Shown here: positions 52,363-61,929 of the stretch, piece after piece
Numbering within the stretch: position 1 is the first letter of the stretch
Layout of the letters: each line of letters starts with the position of its first letter
Source of the DNA: Paracoccus caeni
Lineage (GTDB): Bacteria > Pseudomonadota > Alphaproteobacteria > Rhodobacterales > Rhodobacteraceae
DNA: 64,000 nt
Assembly: GCF_016629665.1 (NCBI RefSeq)
Contig: NZ_JAEPRQ010000006.1
Span: forward strand, 124,001 to 188,000
Direction: 5' to 3'
Notes under the pieces: model-generated
Told to the model about the DNA's origin: nothing
Databases searched by the model: none
The model's input: only the letters and a program-made list of their open reading frames with translations
Position numbers and translations under genes: made by a program

Positions 52363-52390
52363 AAAAAGCCGGTCCCTTGCGGAACCGGCC
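52363..52390 (-). terminator. Intrinsic terminator of lpdA
   Basis: Minus strand GCCGGTTCC, loop GCAA, GGGACCGGC with one G-U pair, then TTTTTCTTTT. It lies about 25 bases after the lpdA stop. The rest of 52160-52415 shows no gene. Confidence 0.9.
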
Positions 52391-52415
52391 TCATTCTCAC
52401 CAGCGTCTCACCCGA

Positions 52416-53807
52416 TCAGAAGTGAATCGCACGTCCGTAAGCGTCCAGCACCGATTCATGCATCATCTCGCTCAGCGTCGGATGCGGGAAGACGGTTTCC
52501 ATCAGCTCTGCCTCGGTCGTCTCCAGCGTGCGGGCGACGACGTAGCCCTGGATCAGCTCGGTCACTTCCGCGCCGACCATGTGGGCGCCCAGCAATTCGC
52601 CGGTCTTGGCGTCGAAGATGGTCTTGATCAGGCCCTCGGGCTCGCCCAGGGCGATCGCCTTGCCGTTGCCGATGAAGGGGAAGCGGCCGACCTTGATGTC
52701 GTAGCCCGCCTCTTTCGCCTTGGCTTCGGTCAGACCGACGCTGGCGACCTGCGGTTGGCAATAGGTGCAGCCCGCGATGCTGGACGGCTTGACCGGATGC
52801 GGATGACCGCCTGCGATCAGTTCGGCCACCATGACGCCCTCGTGGCTGGCCTTGTGCGCAAGCCACGGCGCGCCTGCAACGTCGCCGATGGCATAGATGC
52901 CCTCGACCCCGGTGCGGCAATATTCGTCGGTCACGATATGGGTACGATCGACCTTGATCCCCAGCTTTTCGAGGCCCAGACCCTCGACATTGCCGACGAT
53001 GCCGACGGCAGAGATCACCGTGTCGAAATCTTGTGTCTCGGTCTTGCCGTCCTTTTCGATATGGGCGGTGACGGTCGCGCCCTTGCGATCCAGCTTCTTG
53101 ACCGAGGCTTTCTCGACGATCTTCATGCCCTGCTTGACGAATTGCTTCTTCGCGAAGGCGCTGATTTCGGCATCCTCGACCGGCAGAACGCGGTCCATCA
53201 CCTCAACCACGGTCGTATCCGCGCCAAGCGTATTGAAGAAGCTGGCAAATTCGATGCCGATCGCGCCCGATCCGATCACCAGCAGCTTTTTCGGCATATG
53301 CGGCGGTTTCAGGGCGTGTTTGTAGTTCCAGACCAGCTTGCCATCAGGCTCCAGCCCCGGCAGTTCGCGGGCACGGGCGCCGGTGGCGATGATGATGTTC
53401 TTCGCGGTCACCTCTTCCGCGCCTTTGTCGGTTTTCACGCTGATCTTGCCGGGGGCGGTGATGTTCGCCTCGCCCATGATCGTGGTGACCTTGTTCTTCT
53501 TGAACAGGTGGCCGATGCCGCCCGAAAGCTGCTTTGCCACGCCGCGCGAGCGGTCCACGACCTTGTCCAGATCATAGCCGATCTTGTCGGCGGAAAGGCC
53601 GAAATCCTTGGCGCGTTCCATCAGGTGAAAGACTTCGGCGCTGCGCAGAAGCGCCTTGGTGGGGATACAGCCCCAGTTGAGGCAGATGCCGCCCAGATGC
53701 TCACGCTCGATACAGGCAACTTTAAGGCCAAGCTGCGCTGCGCGGATTGCGGCGACATATCCGCCGGGGCCTGCACCAATCACTACCAGGTCAAAATTCT
53801 GCGCCAT
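52416..53807 (-). CDS. lpdA: Dihydrolipoyl dehydrogenase (E3)
   Basis: A 463-residue FAD disulfide oxidoreductase. VVIGAGPGGYVAAIRAAQLG binds FAD, the redox pair is in GGICLNWGCIPTKAL, the NAD site is LLVIGSGAIGIEFASFF, and the dimer interface has HPTLSE with its catalytic His. It reoxidises lipoyl groups of 2-oxoacid dehydrogenases or glycine cleavage. ATG 53807 has GGGGGGAAGA upstream. It is not beside PDH or OGDH genes here, so which complex it serves is unclear. Confidence 0.95.
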   Translation of the reverse strand: MAQNFDLVVIGAGPGGYVAAIRAAQLGLKVACIEREHLGGICLNWGCIPTKALLRSAEVFHLMERAKDFGLSADKIGYDLDKVVDRSRGVAKQLSGGIGHLFKKNKVTTIMGEANITAPGKISVKTDKGAEEVTAKNIIIATGARARELPGLEPDGKLVWNYKHALKPPHMPKKLLVIGSGAIGIEFASFFNTLGADTTVVEVMDRVLPVEDAEISAFAKKQFVKQGMKIVEKASVKKLDRKGATVTAHIEKDGKTETQDFDTVISAVGIVGNVEGLGLEKLGIKVDRTHIVTDEYCRTGVEGIYAIGDVAGAPWLAHKASHEGVMVAELIAGGHPHPVKPSSIAGCTYCQPQVASVGLTEAKAKEAGYDIKVGRFPFIGNGKAIALGEPEGLIKTIFDAKTGELLGAHMVGAEVTELIQGYVVARTLETTEAELMETVFPHPTLSEMMHESVLDAYGRAIHF

Positions 53808-53916
53808 TCTTCCCCCCTGAACTGAAGATAGTTCAGCGTTAAACCATTTCCGGTGGGGCAGCAAGACGCCGGGCCGGGGTGAGAACCAGCCCTGCGCCAG
53901 ACGCAAAGGTGCTGAT

Positions 53917-55242
53917 TCAGCGGGGATTTTCGGGATTTGGGGCGGTGTCGCTGGTAGCGGTAAGGCCTTCAGTTTCAGCGGCTTCCTGCGTCTCATCGGG
54001 GTTTGGCTGGCTGTCCGACTGCGCCTCGTCCAGCGACGCCTCGACCGCAATGGTGGTCGCTGATGGGGTAATGACGGCGAAATTCCCCTGCTCATCCGGC
54101 GTCAATGCGCGGCGGCGGGTGGTCCGCCAGGCGGCATATCCGGTCAGCAGCGCCAGCAGCACGCCCATATAGATCCAGTAGCCATCCGGCCCGACCAGAT
54201 CCATCAGCGAGCCGGTCAGCATCGGTCCACCCATCGAGCCGACGCCATAGATGAACAGCAACCCGGCCGAGGCGGCGGCCATATCGCTTTGATCCAGATA
54301 GTCGTTGGTATAGGCCAGCAGCAGCGCATAGATCGGGTTGGCAACGCCGCCCATGATCGCGCCTGCGATGACCAGACCGACGGTGCCCGGTTGGATGATG
54401 ATTACCATCAGCCCGCAGATCGTGCCCAAAGCGGCAAGGATCAAGACCAGCTTGCGGCGGTCATAGCGGTCCGAGATCCAGCCGATCGGATATTGCAGCA
54501 CCAGCCCGCCCGCATAGATCGCCGCCACGAAAAGCGAGATCTGCGCCACCGACAACCCGATCTGCGCGCCCCAGACCGACGACATGCCCGCCAGAACCGA
54601 GAATACACCCCCCATCAGGAAGATCCCCACACAGCCCAGCGGCGAGGCGCGGTATAGCCTGATGAAGCTCATCCTCTTGATGGTCTGAAACTGCGGCGCG
54701 GGTTGCGCCGACAGCAGGATCGGCAAAAAGGCCAGCGAGACCAGAACCGAGGGGATGATGAACAGAAGATAGCCGTCGGCATCGGGGATGTTCAGCATCG
54801 CCTGCGCGGCCACGATCCCCAGAAGCTGCACGATCATATAGGCCGACAGGGTCTGCCCGCGCGTCTCGTTGGTCGAACCTTCGTTGAGCCAGCTTTCCGC
54901 CGTCACATAGACCCCGCAGAAGCAGAAGCCGATCAGCAGGCGCAGCAGCGACCACGAAATCCAGTTCGGCTCGACCGCGAACAGAACCAGTGCCGAGGAA
55001 ATCAGCGTGCCAAGCGCCGCGAAGACACGGACATGGCCGACATTCTTGATACATGCTGGCACCGCAAGCGAGCCAAGCAGAAAGCCCGCGTAATAGCTGG
55101 CCATCACCACCGACATCTGGAAGGTCGGGATGCCCTCGCCCACGCCGCGGATGCCCAGAAGCGTGCCATGCATGCCGTTGCCGATCATCAGCAACAGGAT
55201 ACCCAGAAGCAGAGGCCAGGTGGTGCGCAGAACGGAAATCAT
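53917..55242 (-). CDS. MFS transporter with acidic C-terminal tail
   Basis: A 441-residue protein with 12 predicted helices. The loop after helix 8, GWISDRYDRRKLVLI, is the MFS motif A variant, and GFCFCGVYVTAESWLNEGSTNETRGQ resembles YcaD-type MFS carriers. Past about residue 395 there is a soluble tail rich in Glu, Asp, Thr and Ala. Substrate unknown. The gene sits after lpdA's upstream region and before queA in the same direction (gap 82 bases). Confidence 0.85.
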   Translation of the reverse strand: MISVLRTTWPLLLGILLLMIGNGMHGTLLGIRGVGEGIPTFQMSVVMASYYAGFLLGSLAVPACIKNVGHVRVFAALGTLISSALVLFAVEPNWISWSLLRLLIGFCFCGVYVTAESWLNEGSTNETRGQTLSAYMIVQLLGIVAAQAMLNIPDADGYLLFIIPSVLVSLAFLPILLSAQPAPQFQTIKRMSFIRLYRASPLGCVGIFLMGGVFSVLAGMSSVWGAQIGLSVAQISLFVAAIYAGGLVLQYPIGWISDRYDRRKLVLILAALGTICGLMVIIIQPGTVGLVIAGAIMGGVANPIYALLLAYTNDYLDQSDMAAASAGLLFIYGVGSMGGPMLTGSLMDLVGPDGYWIYMGVLLALLTGYAAWRTTRRRALTPDEQGNFAVITPSATTIAVEASLDEAQSDSQPNPDETQEAAETEGLTATSDTAPNPENPR

Positions 55243-55324
55243 CGCAGGTCTCGTCTCGTCAGGCGTGGCGGGAAACTCAGCTTACGGCCCTAGTCCGCGA
55301 CGGGTGCAGAAACCAGTGGCAAAG

Positions 55325-56374
55325 TCACTTGGGAAGCAGCAACGATGCGTCACCATAACTGAAGAAACGATAGCCGTCACCGATGGCATGGGCATAGATT
55401 TCAAGGATCTTGTCGCGCCCGACAAGGGAGGAAACGAGCATCAGCAGCGTCGATTTCGGCAGGTGAAAATTGGTCATCAGCCCGTCGGTCACCCGGAATT
55501 GATAGCCGGGATAGATGAAGATGTCGGTGGTGCCCTGAAATGCCTGCATTTGCCCGTCAGCGCTGGCCGCCGATTCGATCAGCCGCAGCGCCGTGGTGCC
55601 GACCGGGATGATCCGCCGCCCCTCTGCCTTGGCGCGGTTGATACGCGCGGCGGCATCCGCGCTGACCTCGCCCCATTCGGCATGCATCCGGTGAGTGGTC
55701 ACATCCTCGACCTTCACCGGCAGAAAGGTGCCTGCCCCGACATGCAGGGTGACATGGACGAATTCGACCCCCCGCTCGCGCAACGCATCCAGAAGCGGGC
55801 GGTCGAAATGCAGGCTGGCGGTCGGTGCGGCAACGGCACCCTGCCGCTCGGCCCAGACGGTCTGATAATCCTCGTGGTCCTGCGCATCGGGGGCGCGAAG
55901 CGCGGCGATATAGGGCGGCAGCGGCATCGCGCCCACCTCGGCCAGCGCGGCGTCAAAGGCGTCGCCCTCGGCATCGAAGATCAGGCGCAGACCGTCGCCG
56001 TCGATTTCGGCCACCTCTGCCGACAGCCGGTCGCCGAAGCGGATCACCTCTCCCACCTGCAGCTTGCGCATCGGCTTGGCCAGCGCGCGCCAGCCCTCGG
56101 CTGCGGGTTCAAGCAGTGTCACCTCGATCTTCGCCACCGCCTCGCCCTGCAGGGTCTGTCGGTGACGATGGCCGGTCAGGCGCGCGGGGATGACCTTGGT
56201 GTCGTTCAGCACCAGCACATCGCCCGGACGCAGAATCAGCGGCAGGTCGCTGACGTGCCGGTCTTCGATCCCGCCGCCCTCGGACAGCAGCAGACGGGCC
56301 GAGCTGCGCGGATGGGCAGGTCGGGTTGCGATCAGTTCGCGCGGCAGGTCGAAGTCGAAATCATCCAGTTTCAT
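55325..56374 (-). CDS. queA: tRNA preQ1(34) S-adenosylmethionine ribosyltransferase-isomerase
   Basis: A 349-residue Que[52 protein letters not shown] and [19 protein letters not shown] are diagnostic. It makes epoxyqueuosine in tRNA from SAM. ATG 56374 (MKLDDFDFD) is chosen; the upstream reading to 56440 crosses the palindrome at 56431-56451. Divergent from bfd. Confidence 0.95.
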   Translation of the reverse strand: MKLDDFDFDLPRELIATRPAHPRSSARLLLSEGGGIEDRHVSDLPLILRPGDVLVLNDTKVIPARLTGHRHRQTLQGEAVAKIEVTLLEPAAEGWRALAKPMRKLQVGEVIRFGDRLSAEVAEIDGDGLRLIFDAEGDAFDAALAEVGAMPLPPYIAALRAPDAQDHEDYQTVWAERQGAVAAPTASLHFDRPLLDALRERGVEFVHVTLHVGAGTFLPVKVEDVTTHRMHAEWGEVSADAAARINRAKAEGRRIIPVGTTALRLIESAASADGQMQAFQGTTDIFIYPGYQFRVTDGLMTNFHLPKSTLLMLVSSLVGRDKILEIYAHAIGDGYRFFSYGDASLLLPK

Positions 56375-56430
56375 GAAGCGCTTCTGCGTCCGGCACCGGG
56401 TTTCGTCAAGCACGCTCGCCCTTCCGTGAT

Positions 56431-56451
56431 GACCAAGCAAAAAACTTGGTC
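56431..56451. promoter_or_regulatory. Perfect 7-bp inverted repeat between queA and bfd
   Basis: GACCAAG-CAAAAAA-CTTGGTC, 50 bases before the bfd ATG and 57 before the queA ATG. Likely an operator for one of them; an iron-responsive role before bfd-bfr is inferred. It does not match the Fur or Irr consensus I know. Confidence 0.45.
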
Positions 56452-56500
56452 TTTACAAGTCCGACAGATTTGGTAAGTTTCGCAAGAACAGGAGCCATAG

Positions 56501-56776
56501 ATGATCGTCTGCCACTGCACCCAGATCTCGGACCATGAGATCGTCGCCGCGATAAAATGGATGCGGGCCGCAGACCCCGAAACGATCATCACCCCGGGAA
56601 AGATATACCACGCCCTTGGGAAGCGTGCGGATTGTGGTGGCTGTATGCCACTCTTTCTGGACACCATGCGTCACTGCGCTAGTCTGGAGGTAGCCCCGCC
56701 TATTTTGCGGGCCAAAACAGACAGACAGAAAGGCATCCCAGATGAAGGGCGACGCAAAGGTCATCGAATATCTTAA
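56501..56776 (+). CDS. bfd: Bacterioferritin-associated ferredoxin
   Basis: A 91-residue [2Fe-2S] protein: [12 protein letters not shown] and [10 protein letters not shown] give the four cluster cysteines (CxC and CxxC). Bfd reduces bacterioferritin to release stored iron. GGAG is 7 bases before the ATG. The C-terminus runs 35 bases into bfr in a different frame, so the last dozen residues may add nothing; the pair is certainly co-expressed. Confidence 0.92.
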   Translation: MIVCHCTQISDHEIVAAIKWMRAADPETIITPGKIYHALGKRADCGGCMPLFLDTMRHCASLEVAPPILRAKTDRQKGIPDEGRRKGHRIS

Positions 56777-57227
56777 CGCAGCTCTGCGCTCCGAATTGAC
56801 TGCGGTCAGCCAGTATTGGTTGCATTATCGCCTACAGGAAGATTGGGGATATGGTCGGATCGCCGCCAAGTCCCGCGCAGAATCCATCGAGGAAATGAAC
56901 CACGCGGATCGGCTGATCCAGCGAATCATTTTCCTTGAGGGGCATCCCAACCTGCAGAAACTGGATCCGCTTCGCATCGGTCAGGATCTGAAAGAGACGC
57001 TGGAATCGGATCTGGCGGGCGAACATGATGCGCGCAACCTGTATATCGAGGCGCGCGACCACTGCGAAAGCGTTGGCGATTATGTCAGCAAGGCGCTGTT
57101 CGAGGATCTGATCGCGGATGAGGAAGGCCATATCGACTTCCTCGAAACCCAGATCCAACTGCACGACACGATCGGGCCGCAGAATTACGGCCATCTGAAC
57201 GCTCTGCCGGCGAACGAAGCCGAATAA
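56742..57227 (+). CDS. bfr: Bacterioferritin
   Basis: A 161-residue ferritin-like subunit. Ferroxidase ligands Glu18, Glu51 and His54, the heme-ligating Met52 ([13 protein letters not shown]), Glu94 and the [10 protein letters not shown] site are in place. It forms 24-mer shells storing iron with heme b at subunit pairs. The coupling with bfd and a divergent palindrome suggest iron control. Confidence 0.96.
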   Translation: MKGDAKVIEYLNAALRSELTAVSQYWLHYRLQEDWGYGRIAAKSRAESIEEMNHADRLIQRIIFLEGHPNLQKLDPLRIGQDLKETLESDLAGEHDARNLYIEARDHCESVGDYVSKALFEDLIADEEGHIDFLETQIQLHDTIGPQNYGHLNALPANEAE

Positions 57228-57296
57228 GCGATCCGCGCCCTGCCCGCCTGAAGGCTGGCGGGGCGCCTGATACGTATCCTTGCCGATTAAAGCCGA

Positions 57297-57313
57297 GGGC
57301 AGTGCCCGACCGC
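57297..57313. repeat. Inverted partial copy of the 72-bp repeat
   Basis: GGGCAGTGCCCGACCGC is the exact reverse complement of a 17-base stretch in the 72-bp element. It sits 83 bases from copy 2 and faces it, in the bfr-pheT gap. Confidence 0.7.
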
Positions 57314-57395
57314 GGGTGAGCACCTGCGATAGTGGTTATACCCGCTTTATCGTGCAAACCCGTCGAACATCTCTGTTGCGCGCAACATCACCGAA

Positions 57396-57467
57396 GTGCC
57401 CGCCCATCCGGGCGGTCGGGCACTGCCCGGCGTCGCCCAAGGGCGACTTGATTCCGGGCGGGTGCCT
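57396..57467. repeat. 72-bp palindromic intergenic repeat, copy 2
   Basis: Differs from the copy at 43219-43290 at three positions. Here the second hairpin GTCGCCC-AA-GGGCGAC is perfect, so one difference restores base pairing. It lies between convergent bfr and pheT, in the same orientation as copy 1. Confidence 0.9.
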
Positions 57468-57486
57468 TAGCTTCAGCGGGCTGGGC

Positions 57487-59874
57487 TTACGCTCGCAGCT
57501 TCCCGCCCGTCGCCTTTTCGACCTTCTCGATGATCTTCTGGCTTACCGCCTCGATCTCGGCATCGGTCAGGGTCTTGTCGCGCGGTTGCAGGCGGGCGGT
57601 GATGGCGATGGATTTCTGCCCACCTTCCAGCCCGGTGAACTGATCAAAGACCGCCACATGCTCGATCAGCGCCTTGTCGGCACCGGCGGCGGCATTGACC
57701 AGAGTCAGCGCCTCGACCTGCGGGCCGACGACGAAGGCAAAGTCACGCTCGACCGCTTGCAACTCGGAAATATCCAGCGCCGCGCGGGTCGCGGTTTTCA
57801 CCTTCGGGAAGGGCACATTCGCCACCTGCACGGTGAAGGCCACTGCCGGTCCCTTCACGTCCAGCGCTTTCAGCACCTTCGGATGAACCTCGCCAAAGGT
57901 CGCCAGCACATTCGGCCCAAGCGCGATATTGCCCGCCCTACCCGGATGCCACCAGCCGTCCAGCTTGCGGTTGATCTGCGATTTCGCCGGCGCGCCGATG
58001 CTGGCCAGAACCGCCTCGGCATCGGCTTTGGCGTCGTAGAGATCCACCTTGCGACGGCTGCCATAGGGATCGCGCGGCGTGGTGGAGCCGACCAGAAGCC
58101 CGGTCAGTTGCACCGCCTGATCGCCCGGCTCACCGGCAGCGAAAACCGGCCCGATCTCGAACAGCGCGAGATCCGAAAAGCCGCGCGCCTGATTGCGCGA
58201 CGCCGCAGCCAGCAGGCCCGGCAGCAGGTCGGGGCGCAGATGGGTCATCTCGCTGCTGATCGGGTTTTCGACGCGGACGGCATCCGCGCCGCCACCGAAC
58301 AGCTTCGCCGCCTCTTCCGCGATGAAGCTGTAGGTGACGCATTCATTATAGCCAAGCGCCGCCGCCTGACGACGGGCCGCGCTTTCGCGGACCTGCAGCG
58401 GCGTCAGGATCGGCAGCGGCACACCGGCGCGCGGACGCGGCAGCGGCTTGCCCTCCAGCCCGGTCAGGCTGGCGATACGGGCGATTTCCTCGACCAGATC
58501 GGCCTCGCCCAGCACATCGGGACGCCATGTCGGCACCTGCGCCATGTCGCCTTCCATCCGAAAGCCAAGCGCTTCCAGCGTGGCGCGCTGCATGGCCTCG
58601 GGGATGTCCAGACCGACAAGGCTGGCGGTGCGCGCCGGATCAAGGCGATAGGCGCGCGAGGTATCGGGAACCGCGCCCGCCTCGACCACCTCGGACGGCT
58701 CACCGCCGCAGAGATCAAGGATAAGCTGCGTTGCCAGTTCCAGACCCGGACGGGTGAAGGTCGGATCGACGCCACGTTCGAACCGATAGCGGGCATCGCT
58801 GTTGATCTTCATCGCCCGGCCCGTCGCGGCAATCGCAATCGGGTCCCAATAGGCGCTTTCAAGGAACACATCGGTCGTCTCGTCCGAGCAGCCCGAATGT
58901 TCGCCCCCCATGATCCCGGCAATGCTTTCGGGACCGTTCTGATCGGCAATGACCATCGCACCTTCCGGCAGCGCATAGGTCTTGCCGTCCAGCGCAAGGA
59001 TTTCCTCGCCCGGCGTCGCAGGACGCACCAGCAGATCGCCCGCAACCTTCGCCACGTCAAAGACATGCAGCGGGCGGTTCAGATCGTAGGTAAACAGGTT
59101 CGTCACATCGACCAGCGTATTGATCGGGCGCAGGCCGATGGCCTTCAGCCGTTTTTGCAGCCATTCCGGCGCGGGGCCGTTCTTCACGCCACGGATCACC
59201 CGGCCCGAGAAATAGGGCGCCTTGGCCGCGATCTCTGGCGCGATGGTCACATTGATCGGGCTGGCGAAGCGGCCTTCGACCGCCGACTGTGCCAGCGGCT
59301 TCAGCGTGCCCAGACCACGCGCCGCCAGATCGCGGGCGATGCCGCGAACGCCAAGCGCATCGGGGCGGTTGGGGGTGATCTTGATATAGATCATCGGATC
59401 GATCTTTTCGGGCGCATTGGCGGCCAGCCAGTCTACGAAACGCTGACCGACCTCGCCCGAGGGCAGTTCGATGATGCCGTCATGTTCTTCTGACAGTTCC
59501 AGTTCCCGCTCGGACGCCATCATGCCGTGGCTTTCGATGCCACGGATCTTGCCGATGCCCAGCGTGGTATCGATCCCCGGCACGTAATCGCCGGGCTTCG
59601 CCAGAACGCCGATCAGCCCGGCCCGCGCATTCGGCGCGCCGCAGACGACCTGCTTCTCGCCCTCATCCGTCACCACGCGCAGCACGCGCAGCCGGTCGGC
59701 ATCGGGATGCTGCTCGGCATGTTCGATCTTGGCCAGCGTGAAACCACGCAACTTGGCGGCGGGATCGAAGACTTCTTCGACCTCAAGGCCAAGATCGGTC
59801 AGCGCCTCGGTGATCTCGTCAAGCGAGGCGGCGGTGTCGAGATGCTCCTTGAGCCAGGAGAGGGTGAATTTCAT
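57487..59874 (-). CDS. pheT: Phenylalanine-tRNA ligase beta subunit
   Basis: A 795-residue protein. MKFTLSWLKEHLDT opens it; a tRNA-binding (EMAP-like) region with HPDADRLRVLRV follows near 45, B3/4 editing and B5 domains in the middle, and a C-terminal FDX-type anticodon-binding domain. It charges tRNA-Phe together with PheS. PheS is not in the window, though it is normally just upstream; here the upstream 220 bases are a divergent promoter region, so pheS and pheT are separated. The start ATG 59874 gives the full family length. Confidence 0.96.
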   Translation of the reverse strand: MKFTLSWLKEHLDTAASLDEITEALTDLGLEVEEVFDPAAKLRGFTLAKIEHAEQHPDADRLRVLRVVTDEGEKQVVCGAPNARAGLIGVLAKPGDYVPGIDTTLGIGKIRGIESHGMMASERELELSEEHDGIIELPSGEVGQRFVDWLAANAPEKIDPMIYIKITPNRPDALGVRGIARDLAARGLGTLKPLAQSAVEGRFASPINVTIAPEIAAKAPYFSGRVIRGVKNGPAPEWLQKRLKAIGLRPINTLVDVTNLFTYDLNRPLHVFDVAKVAGDLLVRPATPGEEILALDGKTYALPEGAMVIADQNGPESIAGIMGGEHSGCSDETTDVFLESAYWDPIAIAATGRAMKINSDARYRFERGVDPTFTRPGLELATQLILDLCGGEPSEVVEAGAVPDTSRAYRLDPARTASLVGLDIPEAMQRATLEALGFRMEGDMAQVPTWRPDVLGEADLVEEIARIASLTGLEGKPLPRPRAGVPLPILTPLQVRESAARRQAAALGYNECVTYSFIAEEAAKLFGGGADAVRVENPISSEMTHLRPDLLPGLLAAASRNQARGFSDLALFEIGPVFAAGEPGDQAVQLTGLLVGSTTPRDPYGSRRKVDLYDAKADAEAVLASIGAPAKSQINRKLDGWWHPGRAGNIALGPNVLATFGEVHPKVLKALDVKGPAVAFTVQVANVPFPKVKTATRAALDISELQAVERDFAFVVGPQVEALTLVNAAAGADKALIEHVAVFDQFTGLEGGQKSIAITARLQPRDKTLTDAEIEAVSQKIIEKVEKATGGKLRA

Positions 59875-60093
59875 GGCGCGGCTTTCCAGTTCAGGGCCGA
59901 CCCTGAACCGGGCCGGATCGTTCTGAGCCTTGAACCTGCCCTTCGCCCGCAGGTCAAGCGCCAACGGAGATTTTTGATCGCAACAGCGTGTCCTCTCTGC
60001 CGATTTAGACGATTGCCGAGGTCGTTTCGGGATGCCAAAGTCAGGCGTGATCACCACCACCGACCACCCGGTGCGTATTTGAGGATGCGATTG

Positions 60094-61443
60094 ATGAACT
60101 ACAGAAATTCGTTGCTTGGCAGCGTCGCGATCTGCGGCATGGTGCTGACCGGACCGGCATTCGCGCAAGACGCTGCGGCACCCGCAGAAGAACCCGGCGT
60201 GCAGACCCTTGATCCCCTTGGCGGCGAGGCGACCGAAGCCCAAAGTGGCGTCACGCCGTCTTGCGGCAATGTCGGTCAGGTTGTCTGGCTGGGCGGTGAC
60301 GAAAGCACGTCCGAGATCGGGTCCGCCAACGCGCCTCTGCAACAGAACGTGCAGATCGCAGGCGGTCAGGTTACCGCCTTCGCCTTCTCGAATGCGGGCG
60401 CAAGCCAGCAGGTCAGGATCGAGGTTCAGGCCGATGGCAACGATCCGATGGTCACGCTGACCACCGCAGAAGGCGAATATATCGGCGAGAATGACGACGC
60501 GCCCGAAAGCCTCAATTCACGGCTCGAATCGAATGTCGGACCGGGTGTCTATTGCGCGCAGGTCGAAAGCATCCGCGGCGAGAATATGACCGCCACCGTG
60601 CAGGTCGGCCGTCAGGATCAACCGGCCCTGCTGAGCGACAGCTATTATGACGACAGCAGCACCAGCAGCGGCAACATGATCGCCTGCACCGCTGAAACCG
60701 ACGCCGCACCGCTGGTCGAGGGGGCGCTGGATCAGAGCCTGCCGAATGGCGCGGCGACCGCCAGCGCCGATGGTATGGCGACCGGCTATTACCGCTTTAC
60801 CTTGGGCGAGCCGACCGCATTGACGCTGCGCGCCAGCTCGAACGGCGATCTGGACCCCTATCTGGCGCTTTACGACGCCAATGGCGTTTCCATCGCCGAG
60901 AATGACGATGCCGATGGCCTGAACTCGCGTCTCGATTTCGTCGAGGAACTGGCGGCGGGCGATTACTGCATCGGGGTGATGCCGCTGAGCTATGGCCAAG
61001 GCCAGATCCAGCTTTCCGCCGAGGCGCTGGACCGCGACAGCTTCCTGCGTCAGGCCTATGACCGCGGCGAGATGGTGCCGCCCGCAGACAGCAACCACCC
61101 GGTTCAGGAATTCGATCTGGCGGGAACCCGTCACACCGTTCTTCTGAACAGCGGCAAGGCCCAGTGGCTGCGCTTTCAGGTAACCGAGCCTTCGGTCGTG
61201 GTCGTCTATGCCTATGGCTCGCTTTCCGGCGCGGACCCGAAACTGGCGATGTTCTCGCAGGCGGGGTCGGTGATCGGCCAGAATGACGACTGGAACGACG
61301 GCACCGACAGCAAACTTGGCCCGCTGGAACTGGCCCCCGGCACCTATCTGGTTGCCGTGTCGGATGTGAACTCGCAGGGCGGCACCGGCAGCGCGGTGCG
61401 GCCTCTGGGCGTGATGTTCGATCTTTACAACAAGGTGCAGTAA
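60094..61443 (+). CDS. Secreted PPC-like protein with three beta repeats (DVUA0089-like)
   Basis: A 449-residue protein. Signal peptide ends in GPAFA (residue 27). Three copies of a beta-sandwich unit follow, each with a DP-(M/Y/K)-(V/L)-x-(L/M) strand and a turn of type ENDD...LNSRL: GENDDAPESLNSRLE, AENDDADGLNSRLD and GQNDDWNDGTDSKLG. This is the bacterial pre-peptidase C-terminal (PPC) / DVUA0089 pattern. Acidic turns suggest calcium binding. No protease domain is attached, so it is probably a stand-alone envelope protein. ATG 60094 has GAGGA 8 bases upstream. Confidence 0.75.
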   Translation: MNYRNSLLGSVAICGMVLTGPAFAQDAAAPAEEPGVQTLDPLGGEATEAQSGVTPSCGNVGQVVWLGGDESTSEIGSANAPLQQNVQIAGGQVTAFAFSNAGASQQVRIEVQADGNDPMVTLTTAEGEYIGENDDAPESLNSRLESNVGPGVYCAQVESIRGENMTATVQVGRQDQPALLSDSYYDDSSTSSGNMIACTAETDAAPLVEGALDQSLPNGAATASADGMATGYYRFTLGEPTALTLRASSNGDLDPYLALYDANGVSIAENDDADGLNSRLDFVEELAAGDYCIGVMPLSYGQGQIQLSAEALDRDSFLRQAYDRGEMVPPADSNHPVQEFDLAGTRHTVLLNSGKAQWLRFQVTEPSVVVVYAYGSLSGADPKLAMFSQAGSVIGQNDDWNDGTDSKLGPLELAPGTYLVAVSDVNSQGGTGSAVRPLGVMFDLYNKVQ

Positions 61444-61450
61444 CACCGTC

Positions 61451-61489
61451 CCCCGCCCGGCAGGAAACTTTGATTCTTGCCGGGCGGGG
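61451..61489 (+). terminator. Strong hairpin after the PPC-like gene
   Basis: CCCCGCCCGGCA and TGCCGGGCGGGG form a perfect 12-bp stem over a 15-base loop, 7 bases after the stop. No T run follows, so it may protect the 3' end rather than terminate. Confidence 0.6.
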
Positions 61490-61596
61490 TGCTGCCCATG
61501 GCGGGCTGGCATTGCGAACAGGCTCTTGCCTGCCGGGCCTTCGTTCCTATCTCTGATATGCGGGCCGAAAGCGGCGCCGCGTGACAGGAGCGATGG

Positions 61597-61917
61597 ATGA
61601 GAAACGACGTGAACCGGCAATTGCTGATCGAACAGCGTGTGACGAACGAGGCGAAATCGCCCTTGGTCGCCTATCTGCTGTTGTTCCTGCTATGGGGTTT
61701 CGGCGTTCACCGGATGTATCTGGGCCGTTGGGCCAGCGGCATCTTCATGCTGATCCTCTGGGGTTTGGGCCTCCTGACCGCGTGGATTCTGGTGGGCTGG
61801 ATCCCGCTGGCGCTGGTTTCGGTCTGGGTGGTGATCGATATCTTCCTGATCCCCGGCATGATTCAGGATGACAATGCGGTCAACCGGCAACGGATGATGG
61901 CCGAAACGGCGCGGTAA
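61597..61917 (+). CDS. TM2-domain membrane protein
   Basis: A 106-residue protein with two hydrophobic helices: LVAYLLLFLLWGFGVHRMYLGR, where the GFGVHRMYLGR turn is the TM2 signature, and IFMLILWGLGLLTAWILVGW followed by WVVIDIFLIPGM. TM2 proteins are small inner-membrane proteins of unknown role. It stands alone. Confidence 0.88.
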   Translation: MRNDVNRQLLIEQRVTNEAKSPLVAYLLLFLLWGFGVHRMYLGRWASGIFMLILWGLGLLTAWILVGWIPLALVSVWVVIDIFLIPGMIQDDNAVNRQRMMAETAR

Positions 61918-61929
61918 GCCGCAGCCTAA

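Noticed and set aside
57280..59493. 737-residue ORF antisense to pheT
   Set aside because: Arg/Gln/His/Gly-rich shadow reading of pheT codons, without domain, signal or ribosome-binding site.
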